DNA of 64,000 nucleotides from Naasia lichenicola (GCF_004801885.1 NZ_SSSM01000005.1:682001-746000); one strand, 5' to 3'. Positions 37,287 through 46,005 are shown, numbered from the stretch's first letter. Numbers and translations: made by a program. The notes: a model not told the origin generated them from the sequence alone.

Positions 37287-37838
37287 GTGAGGATCGGCAT
37301 GATCGGGGCGCCCGGCTCGGGCAAGGGCACGCAGGGTGCCCTGCTGGCCGAGTTCCTCGGGCTCCCGTGCATCGGGCTCGGCGACCTCATGCGCGCCGAG
37401 GCGCAGGCCGGCACGCCGCGCGGCCGGGAGCTCCAGGCGCACATGGACGCAGGACGGCTCGCGCCCGACGATCTCGCATCGGAGATCGTCGAAATCGCGC
37501 TCACGTCGAGCACGGACGGCTTCGTGCTCGACGGCTATCCCCGGACTGTGGCGCAGGCCGTCAGGCTCGACGACTTCCTGGCCACCCGGGCGGCCGATCT
37601 CGACCTCGTCGTCGTCTTCCGCGTCGCCGAAGACGCGCTGATCAGCCGCCTCGCGAGCAGAGGACGCGAGGACGACCAGCCGGAGGTCATCCGGCAGCGC
37701 CTCGCCATCTACTGGGAGAGCGCGAACGAGCTCATCGCCTACTACGGCGGGCGCATCGTCGAGCTCGCTGCCGACGGCGCGGTCGATGACGTGCACGGGC
37801 GCCTTCTCGAGGGGCTGCGCGAGGCCATCGCCAGCTGA
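37287..37838 (+). CDS. Adenylate kinase-like nucleoside monophosphate kinase, short form
   Basis: A 183-residue kinase. The P-loop is GAPGSGKGTQ at 7-16, the NMP-binding segment FVLDGYPRTVAQAVRLDDFL includes the DGxPR motif, and SRGREDDQPEVIRQRL stands where the long LID domain with its zinc site would be, so this is a short-LID type. Most such genomes hold another adk by secY; this would be a second copy. The GTG at 37287 has GGGAGGAGG upstream, one of the strongest ribosome sites here. Confidence 0.83.
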   Translation: MRIGMIGAPGSGKGTQGALLAEFLGLPCIGLGDLMRAEAQAGTPRGRELQAHMDAGRLAPDDLASEIVEIALTSSTDGFVLDGYPRTVAQAVRLDDFLATRAADLDLVVVFRVAEDALISRLASRGREDDQPEVIRQRLAIYWESANELIAYYGGRIVELAADGAVDDVHGRLLEGLREAIAS

Positions 37839-37881
37839 GCCGAGCCGCATTCCTCCGATCGTGGCTCGGAGGGCGGGGGAG

Positions 37882-38151
37882 CTAGGAGGGGATGAGCTCC
37901 AGCGCGACCAGGCGCTCGCGGAGCTCGAGGTCGCTCGGCTCGGTCTGCGTCGAGCCGTCGCCGAAGACGATGTACGGCACGTTCGTGCGCCCGTTGGTCC
38001 GGCGGACGTAGTCGGCGGCCTCCGGCTCGGCCTCGATGTCGACGTACCGGTACGCCACGTCCTCGCCGTCGAGGACGGCGCGCGAACGCCGGCAGTCGGA
38101 GCACCAGCCCGTTCCGTAGACGGTGATGGACGGATCGCTCGCAGCAGTCAT
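37882..38151 (-). CDS. Glutaredoxin/mycoredoxin-like protein
   Basis: An 89-residue thioredoxin-fold protein. The active site is C-S-D-C (TGWCSDCRRSRAVL) near residues 16-19, TNVPYIVFGDG is the cis-proline loop, and DGSTQTEPS follows. Size and motif agree with mycoredoxin-1, which reduces mycothiol mixed disulfides, a job served by mycothiol in actinobacteria. The C-S-D-C variant is less common than C-G-Y-C. It is divergent from a thiolase gene, with a palindromic repeat in the gap. Confidence 0.82.
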   Translation of the reverse strand: MTAASDPSITVYGTGWCSDCRRSRAVLDGEDVAYRYVDIEAEPEAADYVRRTNGRTNVPYIVFGDGSTQTEPSDLELRERLVALELIPS

Positions 38152-38210
38152 GACATCAAGAACCGTGTGCCGGCGGAATCCATTCCGCTGGTCCCCCCTC
38201 GACCCATCCA

Positions 38211-38272
38211 GGTGAGCTGCCCAGTTCTGCCGCCTGCAGGGCCGAACGGGCGGCAGAACTGGGCAGCTCACC
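38211..38272. repeat. Palindromic intergenic repeat, family A copy 3 (perfect 24-bp arms)
   Basis: Arms 38211-38234 and 38249-38272 are perfectly complementary over 24 bp, with the core GCTGCCCAGTTCTGCCGCC, around a 14-base loop. It lies between divergent genes, so it is not a terminator of either. The cleanest copy of the family. Confidence 0.92.
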
Positions 38273-38372
38273 GCGGTTCCATCGGTCGGAACCCGCTTTG
38301 ACCCGGGCAACGACGGAAAGTACCGTCGAGTTGCGACCGCTCGCAACGACGCGTCGCAGTTCAGGAGTCGCA

Positions 38373-39548
38373 GTGACCGTCGTCCTCGCGGGATACGCCC
38401 GCACCCCGTTCTCGAAGTTCGTCGGCCGGTTCGCCGGAGTCAGCTCCGTCCAGCTCGGCACCCACGCGGTCACGGCCGCCCTCACCCGCGCGGGAGTGGA
38501 CGGAGCCGACGTGGAACGCGTCTTCGGCGGCCAGGTGCTGCTCGGCGGCGCCGGCCAGAACCCCACGCGTCAGACCGCGGTGGCGAGCGGGATCCCGCTC
38601 AGCGTGCCGGCGACGACGATCAACATCGTCTGCCTGTCGGGCATGGAGGCGGTCGTCGCGGCCGCTCGCCTCATCGACGCAGGAGAGATCGACATCGCGG
38701 TCGCCTTCGGACAGGAGTCGATGACCAACGCGCCGCACGCCTGGATCGGCTCGCGGGTCGGCAAGAAATACGGCGCCGTCGAGATGGTCGACCTTCTCGA
38801 TCACGACGGCCTGCTCGATTCGTTCGACCATCTGCCGATGGGCGCCAATACCGAGACGGGCAACGGCAGGCTCGGCATCGGCCGTGCCGAGCAGGATGCC
38901 TGGGCGGCGCTGTCCCACCAGCGTGCCGCCGCGTCGGCGGCGTGGCTGGCCGACGAGATCGAGCCCTTCCCGGTGACCACCCGGAAGGGCACCGTGCTCA
39001 TCTCCGACGACGACGGCATCCGAGCGGACACCACTGCCGAGTCGCTCGCAGGACTCCGCCCCGCATTCGCCAAGGAGAACGGCACGATCACCGCGGGCAA
39101 CGCGTCTCAGATCACCGATGGCGCCGCCGCGGTCGTCCTGATGTCGGCCGAGACGGCCGCAACCCGGGGGATCGCGCCGCTCGCCGAGATCGTGGCGCAC
39201 GGCCTCGTCGCCGGCCCGGACACGACGCTGCACTCGCAGCCGTCGAACGCGATCCTCAAGGCGCTCGCGAAGACCGATCTCACGCCCGCCGACCTCCTGG
39301 CCGTCGAGATCAACGAGGCATTCGCCTCCGTGGCCCTGCATTCGGCCAGCCAGCTCGGCATCTCGGGCGACATCGTCAATGTGCACGGCGGCGCGATCGC
39401 GCTCGGTCACCCCATCGGCGCATCCGGCGCGCGGGTGATCGGCACCCTCGCCCGGCAGCTGCAGGAGCTCGGCGCAGGATCGATCGGAGCGGCAGCGCTC
39501 TGCGGCGGAGGCGGACAGGGCTCAGCGGTCATCCTCCGCGCTCTGTAG
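38373..39548 (+). CDS. Acetyl-CoA acetyltransferase (thiolase)
   Basis: A 391-residue thiolase. The acylated cysteine is C87 in NIVCLSG, the second catalytic set is the histidine in ALGHPIGASG and the cysteine in ALCGGGGQG near the C-terminus. It either condenses two acetyl-CoA or cleaves acetoacetyl-CoA. The GTG at 38373 has AGGAG eight to ten bases upstream. No fatty-acid or polyhydroxybutyrate partner lies next to it, so the pathway is open. Confidence 0.92.
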   Translation: MTVVLAGYARTPFSKFVGRFAGVSSVQLGTHAVTAALTRAGVDGADVERVFGGQVLLGGAGQNPTRQTAVASGIPLSVPATTINIVCLSGMEAVVAAARLIDAGEIDIAVAFGQESMTNAPHAWIGSRVGKKYGAVEMVDLLDHDGLLDSFDHLPMGANTETGNGRLGIGRAEQDAWAALSHQRAAASAAWLADEIEPFPVTTRKGTVLISDDDGIRADTTAESLAGLRPAFAKENGTITAGNASQITDGAAAVVLMSAETAATRGIAPLAEIVAHGLVAGPDTTLHSQPSNAILKALAKTDLTPADLLAVEINEAFASVALHSASQLGISGDIVNVHGGAIALGHPIGASGARVIGTLARQLQELGAGSIGAAALCGGGGQGSAVILRAL

Positions 39549-39557
39549 CACTCGATG

Positions 39558-39613
39558 ACCTGCCCAGTTCTGCCGCCTGCAACGCATCCCAGGCGGCAGA
39601 ACAGGGCGACTCG
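39558..39613. repeat. Palindromic intergenic repeat, family A copy 4
   Basis: CCTGCCCAGTTCTGCCGCCT on the left and AGGCGGCAGAACAGGG on the right pair with scattered mismatches around a ten-base loop. Ten bases after the thiolase stop. Confidence 0.82.
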
Positions 39614-39686
39614 CGGCCGGGCTCAGCCCAGAAGCGGCCGTCAATTCCCGTCATGGGGCTGGCACCTCGGCGCTGAATCGGCGTCA

Positions 39687-40022
39687 ATGGATGTCATGAA
39701 CACTCAACCTGTCAGCGTCGACATCTCCGAGCTCATCTCCCGTCTCGAATCCTCCGCATCTGAGGGCGGAGAGCACTCCCGAGAGCTCGCCGATGCCGCC
39801 CACGCGCTTCGGCGATCGCTCCAGCAGTCCGCCATCCATGACGAAGCAGTCGAGCTGCGCACCGCCGTCGCCTGCCGAGATCTCGTGCTGGGGGAGCACC
39901 TCGGCGAGAGCGATCTCGCGCTCGACGTGATGTACAACCGTGCGATCGACGACGCGGTCGGCGCCATCGAGCAGCACTACCAGTTCGGCGAAGAGTCTCC
40001 GAAGTCGACTTTCTTCCACTGA
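39687..40022 (+). CDS. Small hypothetical acidic protein
   Basis: A 111-residue soluble protein with no family that I recognise. It is rich in Ala, Glu, Ser and Asp; the helical segments DISELISRLESSASEGGEHS and ELADAAHALRRSLQQSAIHD suggest a small helical bundle. The ATG at 39687 is the first in frame after the repeat; another at 39696 is possible. It stands alone between two palindromic repeats. Confidence 0.6.
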   Translation: MDVMNTQPVSVDISELISRLESSASEGGEHSRELADAAHALRRSLQQSAIHDEAVELRTAVACRDLVLGEHLGESDLALDVMYNRAIDDAVGAIEQHYQFGEESPKSTFFH

Positions 40023-40041
40023 ACCGCATCGACCTGACGCA

Positions 40042-40099
40042 CGAACTGCCGAATTCTGCCGGCTGAGAGCTCGCGCAGGCGGCAGAACTCGGCAGCTCG
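40042..40099. repeat. Palindromic intergenic repeat, family A copy 5
   Basis: CGAACTGCCGAATTCTGCC (from 40042) and GGCAGAACTCGGCAGCTCG (to 40099) pair with a few mismatches. The variant core ACTGCCGAATTCTGCC differs at two bases from copies 1-4, on both arms, so pairing is kept. Confidence 0.8.
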
Positions 40100-40132
40100 C
40101 GACGGAGCACCCGCCGCAATACGCTCGGTCGG

Positions 40133-40894
40133 GTGGACTGGCTGAGGATCGCGATCGCCATCGCGCTCCTGGTGCTGATCGCGTTCGCGGTGCTGACCCT
40201 GTTCGGCACGCCACGACGGTTCCAGCCGCTGCTGGCCGTGCTGCGCGGGACGGCGCAGCTGGCGGTGCTCAGCCTCATCCTCGGCGGCATCATCCAGAAC
40301 AGGGTGCTCGTCCTCCTCGCGCTCGCCGTGATGGCGTCCGCGGCCGTCGTGGTGTCCGCCCGTCGTCTCGGCGGAGGCCGTCGCGCCTACCTGGGATCGG
40401 CAGCCGCGATCGCGGCCGGCTGCGGCACCGCCATGGCGGTGGTGTTCGGCAGCGGCGCGCTCGAGCCGACCTCCCGCTACCTTCTGGCCTTCGCCGGCAT
40501 CCTCATCGGCAATGCGATGACGATCACCACCCTGACCGGCCGGACGGCCCGCACCACCGTCCGCGATCACTGGGACGAGGTGGAGGGCTGGCTGGCGCTC
40601 GGCGCCAGCCCCCGTCAGGCGACCGTCGACCTCGCGCGCCGCGCCTCGTACTCGGCTCTGGTGCCGCTCGTCGATCAGACCAGGACGACCGGTCTGGTGG
40701 TGCTGCCCGGGGCATTCGTCGGCGCGATCTTCGGCGGACTGTCGCCGCTCGTCGCCGGCGCCTTCCAGCTACTGGTGCTGTGCGGCGCGATCGCCGCGGG
40801 AGCGATCGCGAGCGTCATCCTCCTGCTGGTGATCGGACCGGCAGTCGTGCGACCGGATGACGAACTGGCCCAGCGCTCGGCGAGGGACGCCTGA
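40133..40894 (+). CDS. FetB/YbbM-type ABC permease (UPF0014)
   Basis: A 253-residue membrane protein with seven hydrophobic segments, belonging to the UPF0014 family named after FetB, the iron-export partner of ATPase FetA. The family segment LALGASPRQATVDLARRASYSALVPLVDQT is the cytosolic loop that would contact the ATPase. No ATP-binding gene is adjacent, so the partner must be elsewhere or the naming may be too narrow. The GTG at 40133 has TACGCT seven bases upstream, fitting leaderless expression. Confidence 0.82.
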   Translation: MDWLRIAIAIALLVLIAFAVLTLFGTPRRFQPLLAVLRGTAQLAVLSLILGGIIQNRVLVLLALAVMASAAVVVSARRLGGGRRAYLGSAAAIAAGCGTAMAVVFGSGALEPTSRYLLAFAGILIGNAMTITTLTGRTARTTVRDHWDEVEGWLALGASPRQATVDLARRASYSALVPLVDQTRTTGLVVLPGAFVGAIFGGLSPLVAGAFQLLVLCGAIAAGAIASVILLLVIGPAVVRPDDELAQRSARDA

Positions 40895-40903
40895 GCGCGG
40901 ACG

Positions 40904-41296
40904 TCAGCCGATCGGCTCGCCGTCGGACGCGGCGTCCTTCGCGCGCTTGAGTCGGGCCTGCGCCTCCCAGTACTCGATCTCGCGCTCGAGCGCTGCGAGC
41001 TCCTGCTCGGTCCCGCTCACGCGGCGATCGCCCTGAGCCTGCCTGGCGTCGGCGGGCGTGGAGTACCGGTCCGTCCGATGGATCGGCTCCGTGTAGCGGC
41101 CATGGTTGCGGGCCGCAGCGCTCCAATCGTGTCCGACGGCGAACCAGACGATGCTCCCCACCAGCGGCAGGAAGATGCAGATCAGGATCCACGCGATCTT
41201 GGGCAGCCCCCGCACCTCGCCGTCGACCCGGATGATGATGTCGATCAGGGCGAAGATGAGGAGGACTATCGACGCTCCCCACAGCAGCACGCTCAT
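40904..41296 (-). CDS. PLDc_N domain membrane protein
   Basis: A 130-residue protein whose N-terminus holds two helices with the phospholipase D nuclease N-terminal pattern (GLPKIAWILICIFLPLVGSI and IVWFAVG). No phospholipase catalytic domain follows; a soluble charged tail does. Such PLDc_N-only proteins are common in actinobacteria and their role is unknown. TAGACT sits seven bases before the ATG on the minus strand. Confidence 0.78.
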   Translation of the reverse strand: MSVLLWGASIVLLIFALIDIIIRVDGEVRGLPKIAWILICIFLPLVGSIVWFAVGHDWSAAARNHGRYTEPIHRTDRYSTPADARQAQGDRRVSGTEQELAALEREIEYWEAQARLKRAKDAASDGEPIG

Positions 41297-41505
41297 ACGG
41301 GGGAGTCTATGGACCGGCTGAGAACGGCGCCATGCCCCGGATGCGGGCCGAACCCCAGAGCGGTGCGGCTGTACATTACGTCGCGTTGAGCGGCGACCGC
41401 GCCGACCGTCGAGTGTCTCGTACTCTCGAAAGTCGGCTGCAGTCGACGCAGGCTGGCCTCAGCTATGGCCGTCCACGCGGACTGCCCCCGAAGAAAGGGA
41501 AGGGC

Positions 41506-42618
41506 ATGACGGTCATCGACAATCTCGGACGGACCCGTGACGGCCACGCGCACGCGCCTCGCGGCGTCGTCCTTCCGCACGCGAACGCGACGACCGGCAC
41601 CGTGCTCGACCTCATCGGCAACACCCCGGTCGTTCGGCTGCACTCCCTGGCTCGCGACATCGAGGCGCGGGTGCTCGTCAAGCTCGAAGGCCGCAACCCC
41701 GGCGGATCCTCCAAGGATCGGATCGCGCTGAACATGGTGCGCGAAGCCGAAGCGAGCGGCGCGCTGCGTCCTGGACAGACGATCGTGGAGTCGACGTCGG
41801 GCAACACCGGCATCGGTCTCGCCCTGGTGGGCCGGGTGACGGGACATCCCGTCGTCATCGTGCACAGCGGTCTCGTCTCGCTCGAGAAGCTCGCCGTCCT
41901 CCGCTCCTACGGGGCAGAGCTCGTCGAGGCCGACCCGCAGGCGGGTCCGCTCGATCCCGGCAATCCGCGCGCCGTCGCGCAGAGGATCGCGCAGGATCGA
42001 GACGGCTGGTGGTCGTCGCAGTTCCTCAACCCCGCCAATCCCGGAGCGCACTATCGTGGCACCGGGCCGGAGGTCTGGCGGCAGACCGCGGGAGCGGTCA
42101 CCCACTTCGTGGCGTCCATCGGCACGGGTGGCACCATCTCGGGCACCGGCAGGTACCTCCGCGAGGCATCGGACGGCCGGGTGCGGATCATCGGCGCGGA
42201 TCCCGTCGGCTCGACCTACAGCGGTCATCAGCCGGGTCCCATCGCGGTGGACGGCGTGGGAACGCAGTGGCCGTCGAGCTCGTGGCCGACCAGCTTCCAT
42301 CCCGGTGTGGTCGACGAGGTGCGCGTCGTCCCCGACCAGCGCGTCTACGCCACGGTTCGGGCGCTCGCCGAGCAGGAGGGCCTGTTCCTCGGCCCGTCGT
42401 CGGGATTGGCGGTGGCGGTCGCCCTCGACGTCGCGCGGGAGGCGCCGCGCGGCTCCACGGTGGTGGTGGTCTCGCCGGACGGGGGACTGAATTACCTGTC
42501 CAAGTCGTTCGAGCAGGACCGGTTGGCGTCAGGCGACCCGGCCGCGCAATCGGGATCGGACGGGGCGCACACCGGGCCATCGTCGTCGTCGGATCTGAAG
42601 AAGGGGCATCGCGCGTGA
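41506..42618 (+). CDS. CysK/CBS-family PLP-dependent synthase
   Basis: A 370-residue fold-type II PLP enzyme. The lysine is in NPGGSSKDRIA, the phosphate-binding loop in STSGNTGIGLAL, and GTGGTISGTGRYL is the second glycine loop. It resembles cysteine synthase and cystathionine beta-synthase but has no C-terminal CBS pair; the last 40 residues are a Ser/Gly-rich tail. It is the first gene of an operon with an LLM monooxygenase and a HAL-type protein; the GTGA overlap couples translation. It probably makes cysteine or a cysteine analogue from an activated serine. A GAAAGGG site precedes the ATG. Confidence 0.87.
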   Translation: MTVIDNLGRTRDGHAHAPRGVVLPHANATTGTVLDLIGNTPVVRLHSLARDIEARVLVKLEGRNPGGSSKDRIALNMVREAEASGALRPGQTIVESTSGNTGIGLALVGRVTGHPVVIVHSGLVSLEKLAVLRSYGAELVEADPQAGPLDPGNPRAVAQRIAQDRDGWWSSQFLNPANPGAHYRGTGPEVWRQTAGAVTHFVASIGTGGTISGTGRYLREASDGRVRIIGADPVGSTYSGHQPGPIAVDGVGTQWPSSSWPTSFHPGVVDEVRVVPDQRVYATVRALAEQEGLFLGPSSGLAVAVALDVAREAPRGSTVVVVSPDGGLNYLSKSFEQDRLASGDPAAQSGSDGAHTGPSSSSDLKKGHRA

Positions 42619-43916
42619 GCCTGCAGCACTTCGGCTGGTTCCTGGGCGCCGGGTTCGGCGTCCAGGGCTGGGGCGACCCGACCTACGGGATCGGCTACGA
42701 CTGGAAGAAGCCGACGGTCTACCAGGAGGCATCGCGCGAGTTCGAGCGCGCCGGCTTCGACCTCTTCATCATCGAGGACGGCGTCACCGTTCCCGACACC
42801 TACGGCGGAACGGCCGAGGTGAACCTGTCGACCGCGCGGTTCGTGCCCAAGCACGACCCGCTCCCGCTCGTTCCGTACCTCCTGCAGGCGACCGAGCGGC
42901 TGGGCATCGTGCCGACCCTGTCCGCATCCTTCTACGAGCCGTTCACTGCAGCCCGGCTGCTCGCGACACTGCAGCACTTCGCCGACGGCCGCCTCGGCTT
43001 CAATGTCGTGACCAGCGGCAGCGACATCGCGGCGCAGAACTACGGCCTCGACAAGCAGATCGAGCACGACCGCCGCTACGACCGGGCCGAGGAGTGGGTG
43101 CAGGTCGTGCGCGCGCTCTGGCGCAGCTGGGATCAGGACGCCGTGCTCGAAGACATCGCCGGCGGAGTATTCGCCGACCACACGAAGGTCCGCACCATCG
43201 ACCACAAGGGCGAGTTCTTCCAGGTCCGCGGACCCCTGAACACCGTGCCGCTGCCATCCGAGCCGGTGATGGTGCAGGCCGGCGCCTCGGGCCGTGGCCA
43301 GACCTTCGCGGGCCGCAACTCCGACGTCGTGCTCGCCCTGGCGAGCACGCCCGAGCGGATGCGCACCTACCGTGACGGCATCCGACAGGTCGCCGTCGAG
43401 CAGGGCCGCGATGCGGACGATCTCAAGGTGCTCTTCGTCGTCCAGCCGATCGTCACCGCGAATGCGGAGGAGGCAGCCTCCGTCCGCGAGAAGCGGCGCA
43501 CCCTGACCCAGGCGTCCATCGACGAGGCGCTGCAGTCCGTCAGCTATCTGAGCGGCGTCGACTTCAAGAAGTTCGACCTCGACGCCCCGTTGCCCGAGAT
43601 CACGACCAACAGCAATCAGGGCACGCTCGACAACTTCGTGAAGTCGGCGCCCGCCGGATCCACCGTGCGGGAGATCCTGCAGGCCAGAGCGGAGAAGGAC
43701 GGCCTCGCCATCATCGGCACGGCCGGTGAGGTCGCGGCGCACCTCGGCGAGCTGGGCGAGGCGGTCGGCGGCGACGGCTTCCTGTTCACCGGCCAGGTGC
43801 ATCCCGCGCTCGTGCACCGCACGCTCGACCCGCTCGTCCCAGAGCTGCGGCGACAGGGCATCCTGCGCACGGAGCTCGGCGACGGCGGCCTGCGCGCCAA
43901 TCTGCAGGACTTCTGA
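42615..43916 (+). CDS. LLM-class FMNH2-dependent monooxygenase (NtaA/SnaA/DszA type)
   Basis: A 433-residue luciferase-like TIM barrel. The N-terminal FGWFLGAGFGVQGWG and the segments LPLVPYLLQATERLGIVPTL and GRLGFNVVTSGSDIAAQNYG are those of the NtaA/SnaA/DszA subfamily, whose members oxidise aminocarboxylates or cleave carbon-sulfur bonds. It needs FMNH2 from a partner reductase, not seen next door. The GTG at 42615 overlaps the upstream stop (GTGA). The link to CysK suggests the substrate is an organosulfur compound; this is inference. Confidence 0.85.
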   Translation: MSLQHFGWFLGAGFGVQGWGDPTYGIGYDWKKPTVYQEASREFERAGFDLFIIEDGVTVPDTYGGTAEVNLSTARFVPKHDPLPLVPYLLQATERLGIVPTLSASFYEPFTAARLLATLQHFADGRLGFNVVTSGSDIAAQNYGLDKQIEHDRRYDRAEEWVQVVRALWRSWDQDAVLEDIAGGVFADHTKVRTIDHKGEFFQVRGPLNTVPLPSEPVMVQAGASGRGQTFAGRNSDVVLALASTPERMRTYRDGIRQVAVEQGRDADDLKVLFVVQPIVTANAEEAASVREKRRTLTQASIDEALQSVSYLSGVDFKKFDLDAPLPEITTNSNQGTLDNFVKSAPAGSTVREILQARAEKDGLAIIGTAGEVAAHLGELGEAVGGDGFLFTGQVHPALVHRTLDPLVPELRRQGILRTELGDGGLRANLQDF

Positions 43917-43926
43917 TGGAGCGACG

Positions 43927-45396
43927 GTGACCGACGCCGTCGTGGTCGGCGACGCCCGGCTGACCCTCGAGCACGTCGTCGCTGTCGCCGCTCTGGGCGC
44001 AGAGGTCGCGCTCAGCGACTCTGCGCGCACCCGGATCTCCGCCGCGCGAGCAGTCGTCGAGGCGCATCTCGCGGCCGAGACCCCGGTCTACGGCCTCAAT
44101 CGCGAGCTCGGCGCCGGGCGGAACGTCGTCGTCGACGACGTGGTCTCGTTCCAGCTGCGGGTGCTGCGCAATCACGATGCGGGAATCGGCGAGCTGCTGA
44201 CGGGGGAGCAGGTGCGGGCGTCGGTGTTCACGCGCGTGGCCGGCTTCTCATGGGGAGGAGCGGGGGTGCGGCCCGAATGGGCGACGGCCTGGATCGCGCT
44301 GCTGAACGCCGGGATCGTCCCCGCGGTGCGTCGGGTGGGATCGGTGGGAGCCGCGGATCTCACGACGCTCGCCGCCATCGCCCGCGTCGTCGCGGGGGAG
44401 GGCAGCGTGCTGGCGGACGGTGATCTCGTCCCCGCCGCCGACGCTCTCGCGGATGCGGGCGTGCTGCCGGTCCTGCCCGCCGCATCCGAAGCCCTCGCCT
44501 CGCTCAGCTCGAACGCCTACAGCGTGGGCGTCGGCGCCCTCGCCGCGGCCCGTGCCGAGCGGCTGCCCGCACTCGCCGACCTGGTCACGGCGCTCACCAT
44601 CGAGGCGGTCGCGGGGCAGAGCGACGGCGGCAGCCTGCGGCCCTTCGATCCGGCGGTGAACGGCCTCCGTCCGGCGCAGGCGGCGTCGGCGGCTCGGATC
44701 AGGACCTGGCTGACCGCGGGGCGTGCGGCGTCGAGGGTCTCGGCCAGCGTTCAGGACGCGGTCTCGATCCGGTCCGCGCCTCAGATCAACGCCGCCCTCG
44801 CCGACCGCGTCGCAGCACTCCGCGCCGAGATCGAGCTGCTGCTCAACGCCTCGACGGAGAATCCCCTGGTCGCCGGCGATGCGATGGCGCCGAACGGCAA
44901 CTTCCAGATCACCGCGCTCGCCGTCGAGTTCGATGCTCTGCGGGTCGCGATCGCGCACGTCGCGGTGGCCAGCGAGCGGCGATCCGTCGTGCTCTCGGCC
45001 CTGCAGCGTCCGCATCGACGATCCGGGGCCTCGCGGGTGCCCGGCCTGCTGCTCTACACGGCCTCGTCGCTCGTCGCCGAGCTGCGGCATCTCGCCGATC
45101 CCGTCAGCCTTACGGGCGGCAGCCTGAGCGAGGGCGTCGAGGACGTCTCCAGCTCCGCGGCCCTCGCGCTGCAGCTGCTCGAGCGCTCCATCTCGCTCGC
45201 CGAATCGGCGCTCGCCATCGAGGGCGTGCTCGCCGCGGAGCTGATCGCCCTCTCGGACCCGCAGCCCGCGGACGCGCTCGACTCGATCCTCGGTCAGCTG
45301 GATCGACTGCGCACGGGCGCTCCCGAGGCCGACGCACTCGTCCGCGACAGTCTCGCTGCCCTGCTGGCCGCGAGTCAGGTCGCGCTCGAGGCCTGA
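43927..45396 (+). CDS. Ammonia-lyase (HAL/PAL) homologue lacking the MIO triad
   Basis: A 489-residue protein with the HAL/PAL fold. The conserved tyrosine is kept in TPVYGLNRE (Y55), but the Ala-Ser-Gly that self-cyclises to the MIO cofactor is gone: GSVGASGDL of the family reads GSVGAADLTT (138-147), one residue shorter. QDxYSxR also reads QDAVSIR and NGNFQI replaces SGNFHG. Classical deamination is therefore unlikely. It starts ten bases after the LLM gene. It is full length with normal codon use, so it is retained, not decaying. A new lyase or aminomutase-like chemistry, or a binding role, is possible. Confidence 0.85.
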   Translation: MTDAVVVGDARLTLEHVVAVAALGAEVALSDSARTRISAARAVVEAHLAAETPVYGLNRELGAGRNVVVDDVVSFQLRVLRNHDAGIGELLTGEQVRASVFTRVAGFSWGGAGVRPEWATAWIALLNAGIVPAVRRVGSVGAADLTTLAAIARVVAGEGSVLADGDLVPAADALADAGVLPVLPAASEALASLSSNAYSVGVGALAAARAERLPALADLVTALTIEAVAGQSDGGSLRPFDPAVNGLRPAQAASAARIRTWLTAGRAASRVSASVQDAVSIRSAPQINAALADRVAALRAEIELLLNASTENPLVAGDAMAPNGNFQITALAVEFDALRVAIAHVAVASERRSVVLSALQRPHRRSGASRVPGLLLYTASSLVAELRHLADPVSLTGGSLSEGVEDVSSSAALALQLLERSISLAESALAIEGVLAAELIALSDPQPADALDSILGQLDRLRTGAPEADALVRDSLAALLAASQVALEA

Positions 45397-45872
45397 AGCT
45401 CCTTCGTGAACTCGAGGTATCCGATCTCCTCGAAGTCGGCCCCGAGATCGAACTGCGGGACGTATCCCAGCGCCAGGTAGAGGGCGTGCGCCTCGGGCTG
45501 CCGCGCTCCTGTGGTGAGCTCGATCCGCGAGTACCCGACCCTCAGCGCTTCGGCCTCCAGTGCGGCCATGACCGTGCGGGAGAGGCCGCGGCGGCGGTCG
45601 GTCCGTGCCGTCCAGACCCGCTTCACCTCCGCGGTGACCTCGTCGACGCGCTTGTACGCGCCTCCCGCGACCGTGCGCCCGTCCTCCAGCAGCAGGAGGA
45701 ACGCGCCGCCCTGCGCCGGACTGAAGAGCTCCGCGGGATAGCGATAGAGCTCGTAGGAGGACGGAATGCCGTCGTTGTCCCCGTACCTCTCGTCGTAGTC
45801 ACGGGCCAGATCGTCGATGAGCGGCCGCGCGCGCTCGTCGGTCGGCGTCGTCCAGACGTACTCGATGCTCAC
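45375..45872 (-). CDS. GNAT-family N-acetyltransferase
   Basis: A protein of about 165 residues with the GNAT acetyl-CoA fold. VKRVWTARTDRRRGLSRTVM is motif A, with the pyrophosphate-binding R-x2-G-x-S pattern, and HALYLALGYVP is motif B. The substrate is unknown. Two GTGs are adjacent (45875 and 45872); the second lies six bases from TAGGTT, which fits leaderless initiation. Its 3' end overlaps that of the HAL homologue by 22 bases in convergent orientation. Confidence 0.83.
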   Translation of the reverse strand: MSIEYVWTTPTDERARPLIDDLARDYDERYGDNDGIPSSYELYRYPAELFSPAQGGAFLLLLEDGRTVAGGAYKRVDEVTAEVKRVWTARTDRRRGLSRTVMAALEAEALRVGYSRIELTTGARQPEAHALYLALGYVPQFDLGADFEEIGYLEFTKELQASSAT

Positions 45873-46005
45873 CACGACAACCTAGCTTTCCGGATCGACG
45901 TCGTGGATCGGCCCAGAGGCGCGATGCAGCCGGCGCAGGGCGCCTATGTGACGCCCTGTTGCGACGCGAGTCGCGGGGGAGACCAGGGACTCCTAGCGTC
46001 GACCC

